Source: Sebastes aleutianus
Lineage: Eukaryota; Chordata; Actinopteri; Perciformes; Sebastidae
DNA length: 64,000 nt
Direction: 5' to 3'
Assembly (NCBI GenBank): GCA_916700875.1
Contig: CAKAKS010000068.1
Span: forward strand, 27,311,253-27,375,252
Positions 45,170 to 56,393 of the stretch are shown in pieces. Every line of letters starts with the position of its first letter. Positions within the stretch are counted from its first letter, which is position 1. Both the position numbers and the translations under genes were made by a program. Below the pieces are notes generated by a model. The model had not been told where the DNA came from, searched no databases, and saw only the letters and a list, made by a program, of their open reading frames with translations.

Positions 45170-45970
45170 TTTTTGCCCCAGGGCCCTCTAGTGGATTAAT
45201 CCTGCCATGCCTGAAGGCTATGATCATCTGTGAATGCAACAATACTGCATTGTCACACAGATGCACACCAACATGCATCAAATATACTTTTTAAAAAAAA
45301 TGTTTTTCACATGCTTGCTATGTGATTTATGATTTAGATTCTGTGTGTTGTCGTCTCATGTCAGATGACAAATAGCCCGAGGCAATGCTACGACAATGTT
45401 CTGCTGTTGTCATTTCTCTTGCTGTGGGTGTGTCACATAATGATCCAGGCACAAATGCAGACGATTTCAAGGCATCATGTTCCAAGAGGTAGTTGTTATA
45501 ATATGTGCATGATTGCAGTTCTTTTCAGACTTTTGTGGTAAGGTATTTCATGTCCTTAAAGCAGGCTTATTCTAACAATGAATACAAGGAAAAGTGAATT
45601 ACAGACTTATAACAACATAATAGGGAACACTTTGCATAGACTGCCAGAAAAAGAGCGTTTTATTGGATTTTTACACCACTACAGCTGAGATATCGTGAAG
45701 ATGTCATTTTCACTTTTTGTCCACATTTTTCCGCTTTCCCACAAATACAAGTACATTATACAAACATACAAACAGGCAATCTTGCTCCTAGCCTGTATCT
45801 TCTGTGTTTTCCACTCACTCTTTATCTCTGCGCTGATAGAGCCATAACGTATATTTGCCCTCCATTAAGTTGAACCGCATGAGGTCTGCTGCTTGTATCT
45901 GAATGTTTATATTACCCTCCGTGCATTAATGCCCACCACAGCTCATTTATCTCCAGCTGCAGACCTGCTT

Positions 45971-45974
<4 letters not shown>
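45170..45974. other. Unassigned non-coding interval
   Basis: Nothing supported. Confidence 0.35.
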
Positions 45975-46029
<55 letters not shown>

Positions 46030-46031
46030 GT
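45975..46031. repeat. (GT)n microsatellite
   Basis: About 27 GT units with one GC interruption near the right end. Confidence 0.96.
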
Positions 46032-46172
46032 ATGAGATGTCTGTCCCATAGTGTGTGTGTGTAGCAAATGAGTTGTGTTTAGGCAGTTCTTATACAACAA
46101 GTGCTGAAGCGGTTGTGGTTACATTTCCCACGTCGGTTTGTGGTTGTGTGGTGTAGCCAGGGGTATGAGAAA

Positions 46173-46199
46173 GAGAGTGTGTGTGTGTGTGTGTGTGTT
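46173..46199. repeat. Short (GT)n tract
   Basis: About 13 GT units. Confidence 0.9.
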
Positions 46200-46411
46200 T
46201 GTGATGAGACAGACTCATTTATGATGCCAGTGTTTTGAGACCTAATCTATAATCACAGCATGGGGCTTCCTGCTCACACACTGTGTTGTCCCCCTTTAAG
46301 ATGAAACGCTTTTAATATCACAATTGACATACCATCTAAGAGATGGCATGCTATGTTACATGTTTTTTGATAGGAATGAGACACAATATAGGTTCAATAC
46401 AAAGTGAAAGT

Positions 46412-47037
46412 GTTTTTTTGAGAAAAAACATGCATCTGTTTTGCAATTTGCAACATTTAATTACTAGGGCTGGCAAAGTTTACGCAATAATAACACGTTA
46501 ACGACACTGATTTCTTTAACACATTAACACAACTTGATTTGTAGGTTGTAGTGGGCTCAGTTTTAAAGCTAGAGGGGAGCTCCTAGTAGCATATGAAACT
46601 AGAAAACCTAAGGAATCCATTGGTACCAACCATGTCATACTAACTTGTCGCGAAGGAGGCTAAATAATGCTACAAAGTTAAGCTAAATTTTGGCGAGGAA
46701 AAACTGGCATGGCCATTTTCAAAGGGGTCCCTGCAGCGGTTGTTGCCTGGTGAGTTTTAGTTTGCCATTTGAGCATTTATTTGGATACCTGTGAGGGTTT
46801 CTGGACAATATCTGTCATTGTTTTGTGTTGTTAATTGATTTCCAGTATTAAATATATTCATATATTTGCATAAAGCAAGCACATTTGTCCACTCCCATGT
46901 TGATAAGAGTATTAAATACCTGACAAATCTCCCTTTAAGGTACATTTTGAACACATTTTGAGCGATTAATGTGCAATTACAACGTCAAAGTCATTTTGAG
47001 ACAAAACATGCATCTGTTTTGCAAATTGCAATATTTC
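46412..47037. repeat. 48-bp direct repeats flanking MITE B copy 2
   Basis: 46412-46459 and 46990-47037 are direct copies with about 80% identity, sharing ACATGCATCTGTTTTGCAA and TTGCAA-ATTT. They bracket the hAT-like element at 46465-46977, far longer than an 8-bp target duplication. Confidence 0.75.
46465..46977 (-). mobile_element. hAT-like MITE family B, copy 2
   Basis: It starts TAGGGCTGGCAAAG, matching the inverted right end of copy 1, and contains the shared GATTTCCAGTATTAAATAT, CACTCCCATGTTGATAAGA and CTCCCTTTAAGGTACATTTT blocks. It carries a segment (GGAATCCATTGGTACCAACC and following) that copy 1 lacks and misses the CTCTGACCTC block that copies 1, 3 and 4 have. Its far end is decayed. 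The 66-codon frame inside equals those of copies 1 and 4 and reflects DNA homology. Confidence 0.8.
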
Positions 47038-47787
47038 CCTGTTTATTTTTATGACAGTACTGGCTGGTGGACCTCCTGTTGATTATGGGGAGTTGGACAG
47101 TAATGGCACAGGAAAAAGCATGACCTTCACTGTAAATTAGAGGTTGGAGGCTCACAAAAAACTGCATTAAGTGGTTCACTGTGTCAGACTGATTCACTGA
47201 CAAACAAGGGGAGGAAAATGTCCAGATGTCGAACTGCTAACCTCGTCTGTAAATTAAGCTTCAGTGTTGGTGACTATAACTACAGAGGCCTAGCATATGC
47301 TTCATAATAAAAGCCCAAATCAATTCTATTTGCTGAAAGGCTTTACAGGAAAAGGTTGTTGCAGCTGCATTAATAGCATATGATGTATATTGGTACTGCT
47401 GTAGTTCAATTCAATATTACATTATACATTTATAAGGATACTTATTGTGTTTTGGTTTTGTTCTTGTCTGTTTCCCTCATGGCCTAACAGGTTGTGAAAA
47501 TTCACCCTAAAAATTTCATTTTTCATCCACAATTCGATCTTTCAAGGGCATTAATGAATTGTGGATAATCCTTTTAAATGATAAAAAAATCCCCTAGCCT
47601 GACTCATCGCAGTCGAATTAGCACAACTCCTTTTGTGCTTCTTTATTAGCATTTCATCTACTTGTCAGGGTCAAGTTATTTTTCAGCTGTGAAAGACTTA
47701 AGGAAACTCTTTTAAAGGGAAATACCTCTGAGTTCTTGCCTTTTCTGATGGGAAGTTTCATGGGCACTTCACTTCAGTATCAAAAAG
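47038..47787. other. Unassigned non-coding interval
   Basis: Nothing supported. Confidence 0.35.
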
Positions 47788-47899
47788 CTTTTTCCATTAA
47801 CATGCTGGCTTGGCTTGACTCGGTTTGACTCGGTGCGTCAGCCCAGCAAGGCAGGGATTTGCATCTCCATAAAACAGGGCTACCTGCTTGAAGGTGCGA
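47788..47899. repeat. Fragment of a TTTTCCATTA...GACTCGG-type repeat
   Basis: TTTTTCCATTAACATGCTGG, then GGCTTGACTCGG-TTTGACTCGG, is the style of a common fish repeat built from CTCGGC-type steps (general knowledge). It directly precedes family B copy 3. Confidence 0.45.
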
Positions 47900-48238
47900 A
47901 ACACAAAGAATCCATCGGTACCAACCATGTCATACTAGCTTGTCAGCAAGGAGGCTAAATAACGCTCCAAACTTGCGCTAAATTTTGGCGAGGAAAAACT
48001 GGCATGGCCATTTTCAAAGGAATCCCTTGACCTCTGACCTCCAGATATGTGAATGAAAATGGGTTCTATGGGTACCCACGAGTCTCCCCTTTACAGACAT
48101 GCCCACTTTATGATAATCACATGCAGTTTGGGGCAAGTCATAGTCAAGTCAGTACACTGACACACTGACAGCTGTTGTTGCCTGTTGGGCTTGAATTTGC
48201 CATGTTATGATTTAGCATATTTTTTTTATGCTAAATAC
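47900..48238 (-). mobile_element. hAT-like MITE family B, copy 3 (both ends missing)
   Basis: It retains the TCGGTACCAACCATGTCATA block shared with copy 2 and the GACCTCTGACCTCCAGATAT, CACTTTATGATAATCACATG and CACTGACAGCTGTTGTTGCC blocks shared with copies 1 and 4. It bridges the two internal versions of the family. Confidence 0.85.
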
Positions 48239-48471
48239 ATCTCAAAACAATAAACTATTCAATAACTTCACAACGAAGTCTCCATCAAATATACATCAAT
48301 CCCAATAGCCTTAACTGCGCTCCTTCTAATGTGAACTGTTCCTTTAACCAGCAGGTCTCAGTGACTATAAACAGTCTCCCTTTAAATCAAAACCCTATTC
48401 GGATCCTTACAAGGTCTTCCTCTCCTTTTATATCTTATTTATAAGAACACCTGTCAAAGTAATGATGAGAA

Positions 48472-49000
48472 ACACACACATAATAAAATGTGCTGATGAT
48501 TCGGTTGTTAGTCAGCCTACACGGATGAGGTGGAATAAGATCACCGGCCTGTGGAGGAGGACTTTGTGTCATAGCGTGAGAGGTCTTTCATCCTGCTAAA
48601 TCTAGCGAAAACTAACGACAGGAGTATTGATTTCAGAAAGTGGTCCTCCGCTTCTAAAACGACTAAACTGTTATTAAGGGAGAGGAAATCGAGCTGGTGG
48701 ACCACTACAAACATTTGGGCACAGTTCTGGACAATAAATTGAGGCTCTCAAAAAGTGAAGCAGTGTCTTCTCTTCCAGAGGAAAATTAACTCTCTTAATG
48801 TTTTTCTGCTTTGATGACCGTTTTATTGGAGCATCTTTATCTTATCTTTATATAGTGTTGTCTGACAGGGTCATTGTTACACAGACAGGAAGAACAGGCT
48901 TGTTAATGGGACCAGAGACATAAGGGTGAGTCAGACCCTGCTCAGAGATTTTAAGCTCTTGCCTTCAGGACACTGCTAGAAAAGGAAAAAGCCTGAATGT
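48472..49000 (+). pseudogene. Non-LTR retrotransposon reverse-transcriptase pseudogene
   Basis: Three frames hold recognisable pieces of a LINE reverse transcriptase in the right order: KCADDSVVVSQ (48486-48518, the catalytic Y/C-A-D-D motif), IDFRKW (48626), and LVDHYKHLGTVLDNKL (48694-48741). QRKINSLNVF (near 48763) follows. They are in different frames and the first runs into a stop, so at least two frameshifts and a stop have destroyed the gene. The ADD, DFRK and YKHLGTVLD signatures are typical of the L2/CR1/Rex1-like elements of fish. Later text such as RDFKLLPSG (about 48937-48965) fits the C-terminal end of such proteins. No 5' part (endonuclease) was seen. Confidence 0.85.
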
Positions 49001-49266
49001 TGTCCTCATATGGATGACTATGGATCTTCTGAACATGGAAAACTGCATGCACATTAATAGCTGATGAGAGATATTGCATTTTCCATGGAGTACTTTAGGC
49101 AACCTCAAATCTGTTTTTTTCCCCCTCATCGTTGTTTTTAATCATTCGTTATGGTTTCACAGTTTTGTGTGATAGTCCCAGTTGTCTGATTTGTTTTGTT
49201 TTGCTGTTTTAAACCCTGCATGCATATCATATTTCCCTTTGGAGCAGATAGATTGATTTGATTTGA
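49001..49266 (+). mobile_element. 3' end of the degraded LINE
   Basis: Following the RT remnant, the sequence ends in ATATTTCCCTTTGGAGCAGA and a GATTGATTTGATTTGA tail, the usual sort of 3' end of a fish LINE with a short simple-sequence tail. The boundary is approximate. Confidence 0.6.
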
Positions 49267-50889
49267 CAGTTATGCAAGTATCTCAACAGTCGCGGTCCCT
49301 GAAGAGAAAATCTCATCAAACACTAGTCAGTGGTCTATTATATGTCTGTTTGAGGGTCCTTAATATGGAGATGTTGTGGTGCTTCTGCAGGGCATAACAA
49401 CAGACATTTAAATGGTCACAAATTGAGTGCTGTCTCCCTTTGAAGAGCGTGATGCGCTTTAGAAAATGTCTATACTTTTCAAACACACTAATGGTGAAAC
49501 TGTTCTCTGTCAAATTGGCCAGCTCAGTCAGGATTAGAGCTTCTCATATACCATCCAGTAGGGCTCATGGGGTCTTTGTAACTGTGTCCTGCAGTGACCA
49601 TGTGGTTGCTGAAATGTTTGGGGTCTGAACAACTGAGAGAATAAATTACGCCAGCAGCTGGTCGCAGCTGAAACCCATTCCTCTGACACGCAGAGTCATC
49701 GGCGACGCTGCAGCCAGCCAGGCAGCCGTCCAGAGGAGGGAAATGACACACACCCATGCACTGCGGCTGCACATTCATTCAATCTAATTTGATAACAAAT
49801 AGGCATGGTAAAACCGGCCAACACAAAGAACAGATGAACAGCTGGTGGCATTTTGGCTGTAATTGACCGTTGGCTTCTGCTGCTACCCCTGTCAAGCTTT
49901 CTGGTCTCACACGGTGGCAGATTCACCAAAATTCTTGGTCGTTTTTGAAAGACTTTCAGACCGAGGTAGACACCACTTTACATAACTGGCAGATTGTATT
50001 AACTGTTGTTAGCTAGCTAATTTAAGCAAACATTAGTTCCATGATTTGGTTAAAATTGCTGTCTGTCTTTTGAATGTTTCCATGTTAAAACCCTGTAAAA
50101 GGTGTCTTAAATATATAGTTTACTTGATGGCTATATACATGATATTGTGCTAAAACACTGAGGCTAAAACTGCATGTCATAGAATAGTTAATTGCGGTGT
50201 AGAGCTACAAAGCCCAAGTGTAATAAATATGAGAGTTTGATCTTTAATTGTTCATTAATTTATTCTAATGTAACCCTGTTTGGCTGCTTAGCTGGTGACA
50301 ACACTGTCTCCTACAAAATTATGTTGTCATACAACTAAACTGCATTCCCAATTACGTTTGGAGGAGACTCAGTACAGACTACATGGCGTATAAATGACAC
50401 ACCAAAAGCAAGAACTGCATTCTTACTGCACACTTTTGCCTTGCACATTATCATGTCATTCATACACCTTTCCATGCGACCGTGCTGGTTCCTTACACTC
50501 TTGTGTTTTTAGTTTTGGAAAGGTAAATAAATAAAAAAAAACACTCTATTTAAAACTCTTTATATGCAAAGTATCACTCTCACATACAGCCACATGATTC
50601 ACACCCCTTCAACATGTGGAGAAATCCAAAGCTCGACAGACCTGTTGTGTCTATTTACGGTTGCTAAGCAGTGATCTGACAATCTCTTGTTTGTGTGGAG
50701 GGATTTAGCGAACAGTCAATTATGTATTGAACACGCTCAAATGATTGGATTACGTTGCAAAACCCGGCTGTTCTTACTGAGCTTGGAAAAATCAATTTTT
50801 TCCCATTTTGCTCCTGCAACATACAATTACATGCAGAAACATCATCCCATTTCACTTCCAGTAGTTCTTGTTTTAGTTGATTAATATGC
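49267..50889. other. Unassigned non-coding interval
   Basis: About 1.6 kb. Open frames at 49440-49929 on both strands have no exon borders that I trust. No repeat partner. Confidence 0.35.
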
Positions 50890-51030
50890 CTTAAATTATA
50901 ATTGCTTTATTTAATATTAGTTTTCCTATTTGTGTTTCTTGGTGCCTTTGATTGTTTATTATTATTCTACTCTGCTTTATTGTAAATGAGGTCTCTACCT
51001 CAATGTATTTCTGAATTAAATTAAAGGGGG
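50890..51030 (+). repeat. LINE-type 3' tail fragment
   Basis: TATTGTAAATGAGGTCTCTA then CCTCAATGTATTTCTGA and ATTAAATTAAAG form the 3' end of a teleost LINE (general knowledge). No RT sequence is attached. Confidence 0.45.
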
Positions 51031-51089
51031 AATAAATGTAAGTGAAGTAAGGTATTTCACACTGCATTTATGTAACGCCAAGGTTTTTC

Positions 51090-51560
51090 ATTTTCATAGG
51101 GGTCCTTTGACCTCTGACCTCAAGATATGTGAATGTAAATTGGTTCTATGGGTACCTACGAGTCTCCCCTTTACAGACATGCCCACTTTATGATAATCAC
51201 ATGCAGTTTGGGTCAAGTCATAGTCAAGTCAGCACACTGACACACTGACAGCTGTTGTTGCTTAATGCAGTAGCTGTGAAGGTTTCTGGACAATATTTGT
51301 CATTGTTTTGTGTTGTTAATTGATTTCCAATAATAAATAAATAAATATATTTGCATAAAGCAAACTTATTTGCCCACTCCCATGTTGATAAGAGTATGAA
51401 ATACTTGAAAAATCTCCCTTTAAGGTACATTTTGAACAGATAAAAAGAAAATGTGCAATTAATTTGCGATTAACCATGATTAATTATGGACAATCATGCA
51501 ATTAAACGTGAAATATAATGAAAAAATATAATATAAATATTTTAATTGATTGACAATTTA
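51090..51560 (-). mobile_element. hAT-like MITE family B, copy 4
   Basis: It contains GACCTCTGACCTCAAGATAT, CACTTTATGATAATCACATG, GATTTCCAATAATAAATAA and CTCCCTTTAAGGTACATTTT, then ATTGATTGACA, matching the inverted left end of copy 1. The other end is missing. Confidence 0.85.
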
Positions 51561-52823
51561 ACAGTGTTTTCATTATTATTCTGCAGAAATGAAAAAAACA
51601 AAACAATCCTCTCTGTAGGTAATGATTTTTCCCAATTTCTTCTTTTTTTTTTTTTTAAGCAGACAGAAGATTCTGAACATTTGCTCTTAGAGAGAAAACC
51701 TTATTAGGCAGAGCTGACGTTTTAAAGTACTTCCTTTCATGTTGCTTTTCTTGACCACCTTACACAGTTTTTCCTTGTCCTGTCCCTTCCCTCCTCTCGC
51801 TGTCGAACCCTCCTCCTCCTCCTCCGGCTGTTAAACACAACCGCTTTTTATTCACTGACTCACTCGTATTTCCATTCCCCCGTCTCCCCCCTGTTTTTCC
51901 TCTCTACCCTCAATTACTCCCTCTTTTAAACTCCCTCTTGTGTGTTTCACTCCTTTTGTGATTGGCAGCTGCGGGGGACCGCTGGTAGACTCTCACACTC
52001 ACATCCACACACAAACATGCACACGTTTGATCGTCTGTTTGCTGTCTGTTTGTACAAATATGTGTGTGACAGTCAGCCTTGTCTTTGGGTGTAATGGATG
52101 AGATGGCATTGTCTCTAACAAGTGTCCAGAGACCCACCCAAGACGGCCCTATTTACCCAGCTCTGCACAGGGGATTGAGAGGGCTATTTTTAGTCTGCAG
52201 AGATTCATTTATTCTCTCTCTCTCTCTCCATACCTCACTCTGCGGCCTTCTCTCTTTCAGACGTTCATTCATTCACGCGCCTCTCCCGCTCTGTCTTCGT
52301 ATCTTCCTCCTTTTCTTCAGGACCTTACAGCTCTGCTGTGGTTATCAGCTAGTCTCAAGTGGTTAAGTTGGTTGAGAAGAGAAGTATTCAATGTCATCTG
52401 ACAGATACTTAACTCTATTTTTCCCTTTGACTCAAGTCAGTGAGGCTGGGTGAGATGGGGCAGTGATAAAAAGGAAGTGGGTCCCAGAAAATGAATAGGA
52501 TTAGATAGGATTTATGGCATTTCATGTGATATGACAGAGAGAGTGGCGATGCCGCACAACTATGTTTTTCACTGCAATGCAGTACTGTGCCAAAGCACAA
52601 AAAAAACATCTGCTGGTTGAAGTGAAATGTTTTGAATCCAATCACTGTCACAAATATATGTTTAGATAATTGTTTATTACCACTGTCCAGGGTTAATAAT
52701 GAAATAACCAGCCTGTTCTCATTCCCAGGGCATCAAATACTGATACTTTCTCACGGTGTGTGATACCGCCGCATAATGCAACCTTTAGCGGCTGTATGAG
52801 CTGCACCGGGCTTTCCACTAACT
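51561..52823. other. Unassigned non-coding interval
   Basis: Pyrimidine-rich sequence lies at 51770-51960, a T-run at 51643-51657 and (CT)n at 52214-52230. No supported gene. Confidence 0.35.
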
Positions 52824-52965
52824 ACAAAAAACAAAACAAGAAGGTGACAGCCAAAAACCAAGAGGGTGACAGCCAAAATGTCAAACTCAAGGCTTTATAA
52901 CGGCAGTCCACAAACCAATGGGTGACATCATGGTGACTACGTCCACTTCTTATATACAGTCCATG
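52824..52965 (+). repeat. Repeat family A, copy 6 (3' end only)
   Basis: Two AAGA(A/G)GGTGACAGCCAAAA units, then CGGCAGTCCACAAACCAATG and the right boundary TATATACAGTCCATGG. The rest of the repeat is absent. Confidence 0.85.
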
Positions 52966-53304
52966 GAAATAACACACTCCTCAGATGAAGAGAAGATGTA
53001 CACTCTAAAAGTGGCATTTGCACATGACAAAAAATAAGAGAAAGAGCGGTGCTTCTTCTCATGGATTATCGTTGAATTACATCCAGAGGATGTGCAGTCT
53101 AGATATCATATTCCTTTCAATACTACATTTTGTTACTCAGATTGAGCTGTTATTCAGGTGTTTATTGGGTCAAAAGGCTCCATGTTTATGCACCCACTAA
53201 TGCATTAAAGTCACCTAATAGTAAATTGACTATCAGCCCTGCCGAGCCATCCAAATAAGGTGTGATTAACTGCATAAAGCACAACCGTAGACAAAGAAAC
53301 AAAC
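52966..53304. other. Short upstream region of the candidate signal-peptide exon
   Basis: No repeat phrase. GCATAAAG at 53272-53279 is the nearest TATA-like word, about 25 bp before the ATG, and the support is weak. Confidence 0.3.
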
Positions 53305-53430
53305 ATGATTCAGCCTGTGGCCTTTATCAGTGTCTCCCTGCTGTTGGGAATAAGTGCAGGTAAATGTCTATCAGAGGTCTCTTGGCACCATTTGTGCAGC
53401 GAGGCACAAAACAACACTGACATTTCAAAG
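53305..53430 (+). CDS. Candidate first exon encoding a signal peptide
   Basis: ATG at 53305 opens 42 codons that end exactly at a strong donor (TTTCAAAG|GTAAGAC, phase 0). Residues 1-19 (MIQPVAFISVSLLLGISAG) have the hydrophobic core and small-residue end of a secretory signal peptide. After it come Cys21 and Cys31, a central Trp27-His-His, an N-N-T-D glycosylation-type site (Asn37-Thr, with N36/N37) and Lys42. The reading stays open past the donor to a stop at 53461. A second donor-like site (GCAG|GTAAAT) at 53359/53360 would cut directly after the signal sequence. I recognise no family. A small secreted protein or immunoglobulin-type leader exon are options; a fortuitous 126-bp frame is the main alternative. 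Confidence 0.35.
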
Positions 53431-53584
53431 GTAAGACAAAAGCTGCAGTACGTAACCTTTTACTAGCTTGTAGTGTTTTCTTCTGGTGTTTAGAATGTAA
53501 ATCCAATGTCAAAGATAAGGTGTGTGTGTGTCAGAGAAGCTGGTCATTTAGTCTGTGATCTTTAAAGTCAGTGTTTTGCTGCAG

Positions 53585-53640
53585 TACTTGGTAGCTGTTA
53601 TTGTTCAATGTTACAGTGAACCTTCTGAGTATCATCCAGG
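53585..53640 (+). CDS. Possible second exon following 53305-53430
   Basis: Acceptor AGTGTTTTGCTGCAG at 53570-53584, donor GG|GTAACA at 53640/53641. In the frame set by a phase-0 upstream donor it is open and reads YLVAVIVQCYSEPSEYHPG. The intron would be 154 bp, typical of compact fish introns. No downstream exon was recognised before the repeat at 53998. Confidence 0.15.
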
Positions 53641-53997
53641 GTAACACACTGCAGTGTAATTAACCTTGTTTATTTGGGAGGAACAAAATGACACACTCAT
53701 AGTTTCCTTGGGTGGGACTGTGTGTGCCTAGAGAGGGCGAGACCTTCACTAGTGTCGGTTTAGTCTGACACTTGGATTAATTACTGAAATAATTGAGAGG
53801 AGAGGAGAGCAGTGGTGTGTCTAGACTTTTTTGGCTGAGCTGGCCCAAGTGGGGCGCTGACTTATACAGGGGTGGCATGAAGTACATGCATACACACACC
53901 ACTACTCATGTCTACTTTAATTAATAACATTACACTTTATTATATTCCTGTGTTTAAAATTTGAATTTAAAAGGTAAATAGACCTACCAATCATAAC
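53641..53997. other. Unassigned non-coding interval
   Basis: It includes GCAGTGGTGTGTCTAGACTT, a phrase that occurs at the start of some fish repeats. Nothing further supported. Confidence 0.35.
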
Positions 53998-54976
53998 CAT
54001 AGACTGTATATAAAGATGGACGACATGACAACTCCCCGAAAGTGAAGCCAAAACATCGATCGCCCCCTGGTGGCTGGCTGCAGTATAGGTCGTAAATCCC
54101 GCCCCCTCCATGTTAGCGGATGAGCCAAACTAAAAACGTCAAAGTACACGTCAGATTATGGTTTCTGACATTTCAGGTAGTTCTCATCACGGTGATGTAT
54201 GATCATTGATTGATTTGTTTATTTGAGTGTGAGTGAGAGCCAATATGGGTTTACAAGACACTGAACAACAACAACCAAGATCAAGTCATAACATACGGTT
54301 CCACAAATTCAAAGAAAGAAACTGATAAAATGTCAGGATATTCAGTATCCCTCACAAAAAAAAGGCTTATTATGATGGATACAGTGTTATTTGTCTTAGT
54401 TTTCAGTTTCCATTTGCTATAAATCTTGCTAAAGCAAACATCTTCTCATTAAAGAGCCAACTCAACATATAACCTTCAGACAACCAAAACAGATCCGGGT
54501 TCCTCAATTGAATCATTTCAAACAGATGGTTCCTCAAGTCACTGTACATAGGGCAATGGAACATAAAATTAGTTTCATCCTCAACAACACCAAGATCACA
54601 AAAAACAAATAAATGCTACTCTTCAGGAGTACCTTTATATCTGCCTACCTCAGTTTGCCGGCGGTAAGGTACTAGTTCTTAACTGAACACATAATGACCT
54701 CTGCCCTCACTGTAAATTTAATTTTATATAAGGTTCAATGTAGTAATCCTCTTTGATTTTAACATAGTTTCTGAGCTTTGGCTTATTCCAAATCTCAACC
54801 TTCCATTTTTCCTTATGGATCTTTAATAGTTCAAGTGTTTTCTGATAAGTTTGGTTTTAATGAGTTATTTGATGCTATATATATATGAGACGTCATGATC
54901 CGGAATATTTTGGCTTAACTTTTGTACAGCTGGAGGAAGTGGAGGCGCTTCGTCCATCTATATATACAGTCTATGA
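53998..54976. mobile_element. 979-bp element with inverted ends CATAGACTGTATATA
   Basis: The left end CATAGACTGTATATAAAGAT and the right end ATCTATATATACAGTCTATG are inverted copies over 20 bp, followed on both sides by GGACG/CGTCC. The left end's AGACTGTATATAA is shared with family A's right end. After it GAAAGTGAAGCCAA resembles family A's left end, placing both in one superfamily. No transposase frame. Confidence 0.8.
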
Positions 54977-55186
54977 TCACAACACATACAACACCACACA
55001 TAAATCTGAGGTAGAACTAAACTTGTCTGCAAATTTAATCAACTGAAGCTGAAAACCTTTTGAAATTAAAAACTAAATACCACTTAATTGAAAACTGCAT
55101 TAAGTGTGGTTATGAGTTAGTCACACAAAAACACACTCCTTATGACCATGTGTGGGGTTGCACTGATGGCATGAAGGTCTCTTAGC

Positions 55187-55187
<1 letters not shown>
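54977..55187. other. Unassigned non-coding interval
   Basis: Nothing supported. Confidence 0.35.

Positions 55188-55253
<66 letters not shown>
55188..55253. repeat. (GT)n microsatellite
   Basis: About 32 GT units with one GC interruption. Confidence 0.97.
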
Positions 55254-56219
55254 CCGCACAAACACAAAATCCATTTCCTTTCTTCTTCTCTATCAGCGCG
55301 ACAGCTAAATTAAAAGGTTATTTGCTTCCTCTTCTTTCTGCGCGCCAGCTCTGTAGTTGAAGGACTAATTATTTTTTGTACAAAATGTATAAATGAATTC
55401 ATAAAGGTAGCGCTGTCCCTCCCAGAGACATGCTGCTCCCCTCTTCCTCATCACCCCCTCACTACCCGTCTGTCTGCTCCTCTTCCTCTTATTGATAATG
55501 AGATTGTTTCAGGTTGTCTGGCTGGACAGTTTTATCTCCTGTCCGCTGTCATCTTTGTATCTATTCATATCACAGTAAGAGAGAGAGAGAGAGCGAGGGC
55601 GAGGCCTGGCGTTCCCACAGGAAACAGCCGGTGACTTGGAGTGCAGTTGCCTCCTAATTATTGCTCTCCTGACCTCTCCGCATATCTGCACATATCTGAG
55701 ATGCCTGTACTCCGCTGTTGGGCAGCTGACTGACTCATGCATCCATGTCTTACATCTATATGTGGAGCGTACTTTTTAACAAGGACATACTGATAGATAA
55801 GAGACCGTACAGGAGGAAAAAGAGGAATGAGAAGAAGACAAAGTGATAGTCATTTAAATTGCTGCCTAAAGGGCATTAAGAGATGTAACAACAATGTGAT
55901 GTACCTCGCAATGTACCAGATTATCTTTAGCTATGGTTCAGCTAAAATAGCCCCTAAACAAGACTAAGACTTTCAGAAAATCACTCATTCCTTACACCCT
56001 AATAGTCACTCATTGGTTTACTCTTTAGTGAGCAGTATATTAAGACTTTTAGGTTGTCTATCTTTTTAGATTGTTGTTTAGATATTTGTACTAATTTGTT
56101 AATGTATTCATTACCAATTCCACATGTAGTTTTTTAAGCGTATATCCTTTGAGTGAAGGTTTTGTGATTAACATTATTTGTATGTGTGTGTGTGTCTGTT
56201 GATCTGGGTGGCGAGCTGC
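55254..56219. other. Unassigned non-coding interval
   Basis: (GA)n at 55578-55592. No supported gene. Confidence 0.35.
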
Positions 56220-56270
56220 TGCATACAATTGCCTTTACAGGGAAAAATAAAGTTGTATTGAATTGAAGAT
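56220..56270 (+). repeat. LINE-type 3' tail
   Basis: TTTACAGGGAAAAATAAAGT followed by TGTATTGAATTGAA is the form of a fish LINE 3' end, with an AATAAA and a simple-sequence tail. No RT remnant attached. Confidence 0.4.
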
Positions 56271-56393
56271 TTCAAACACTTACTTATCATCATCATTTAG
56301 AGTCATCACTGACAGGTGTAGAGTCACACAACAGTCATTTTTATATCTATAAAATGTGGAACATTGCATTGTTAGCAGAATGTATGAAAATAC

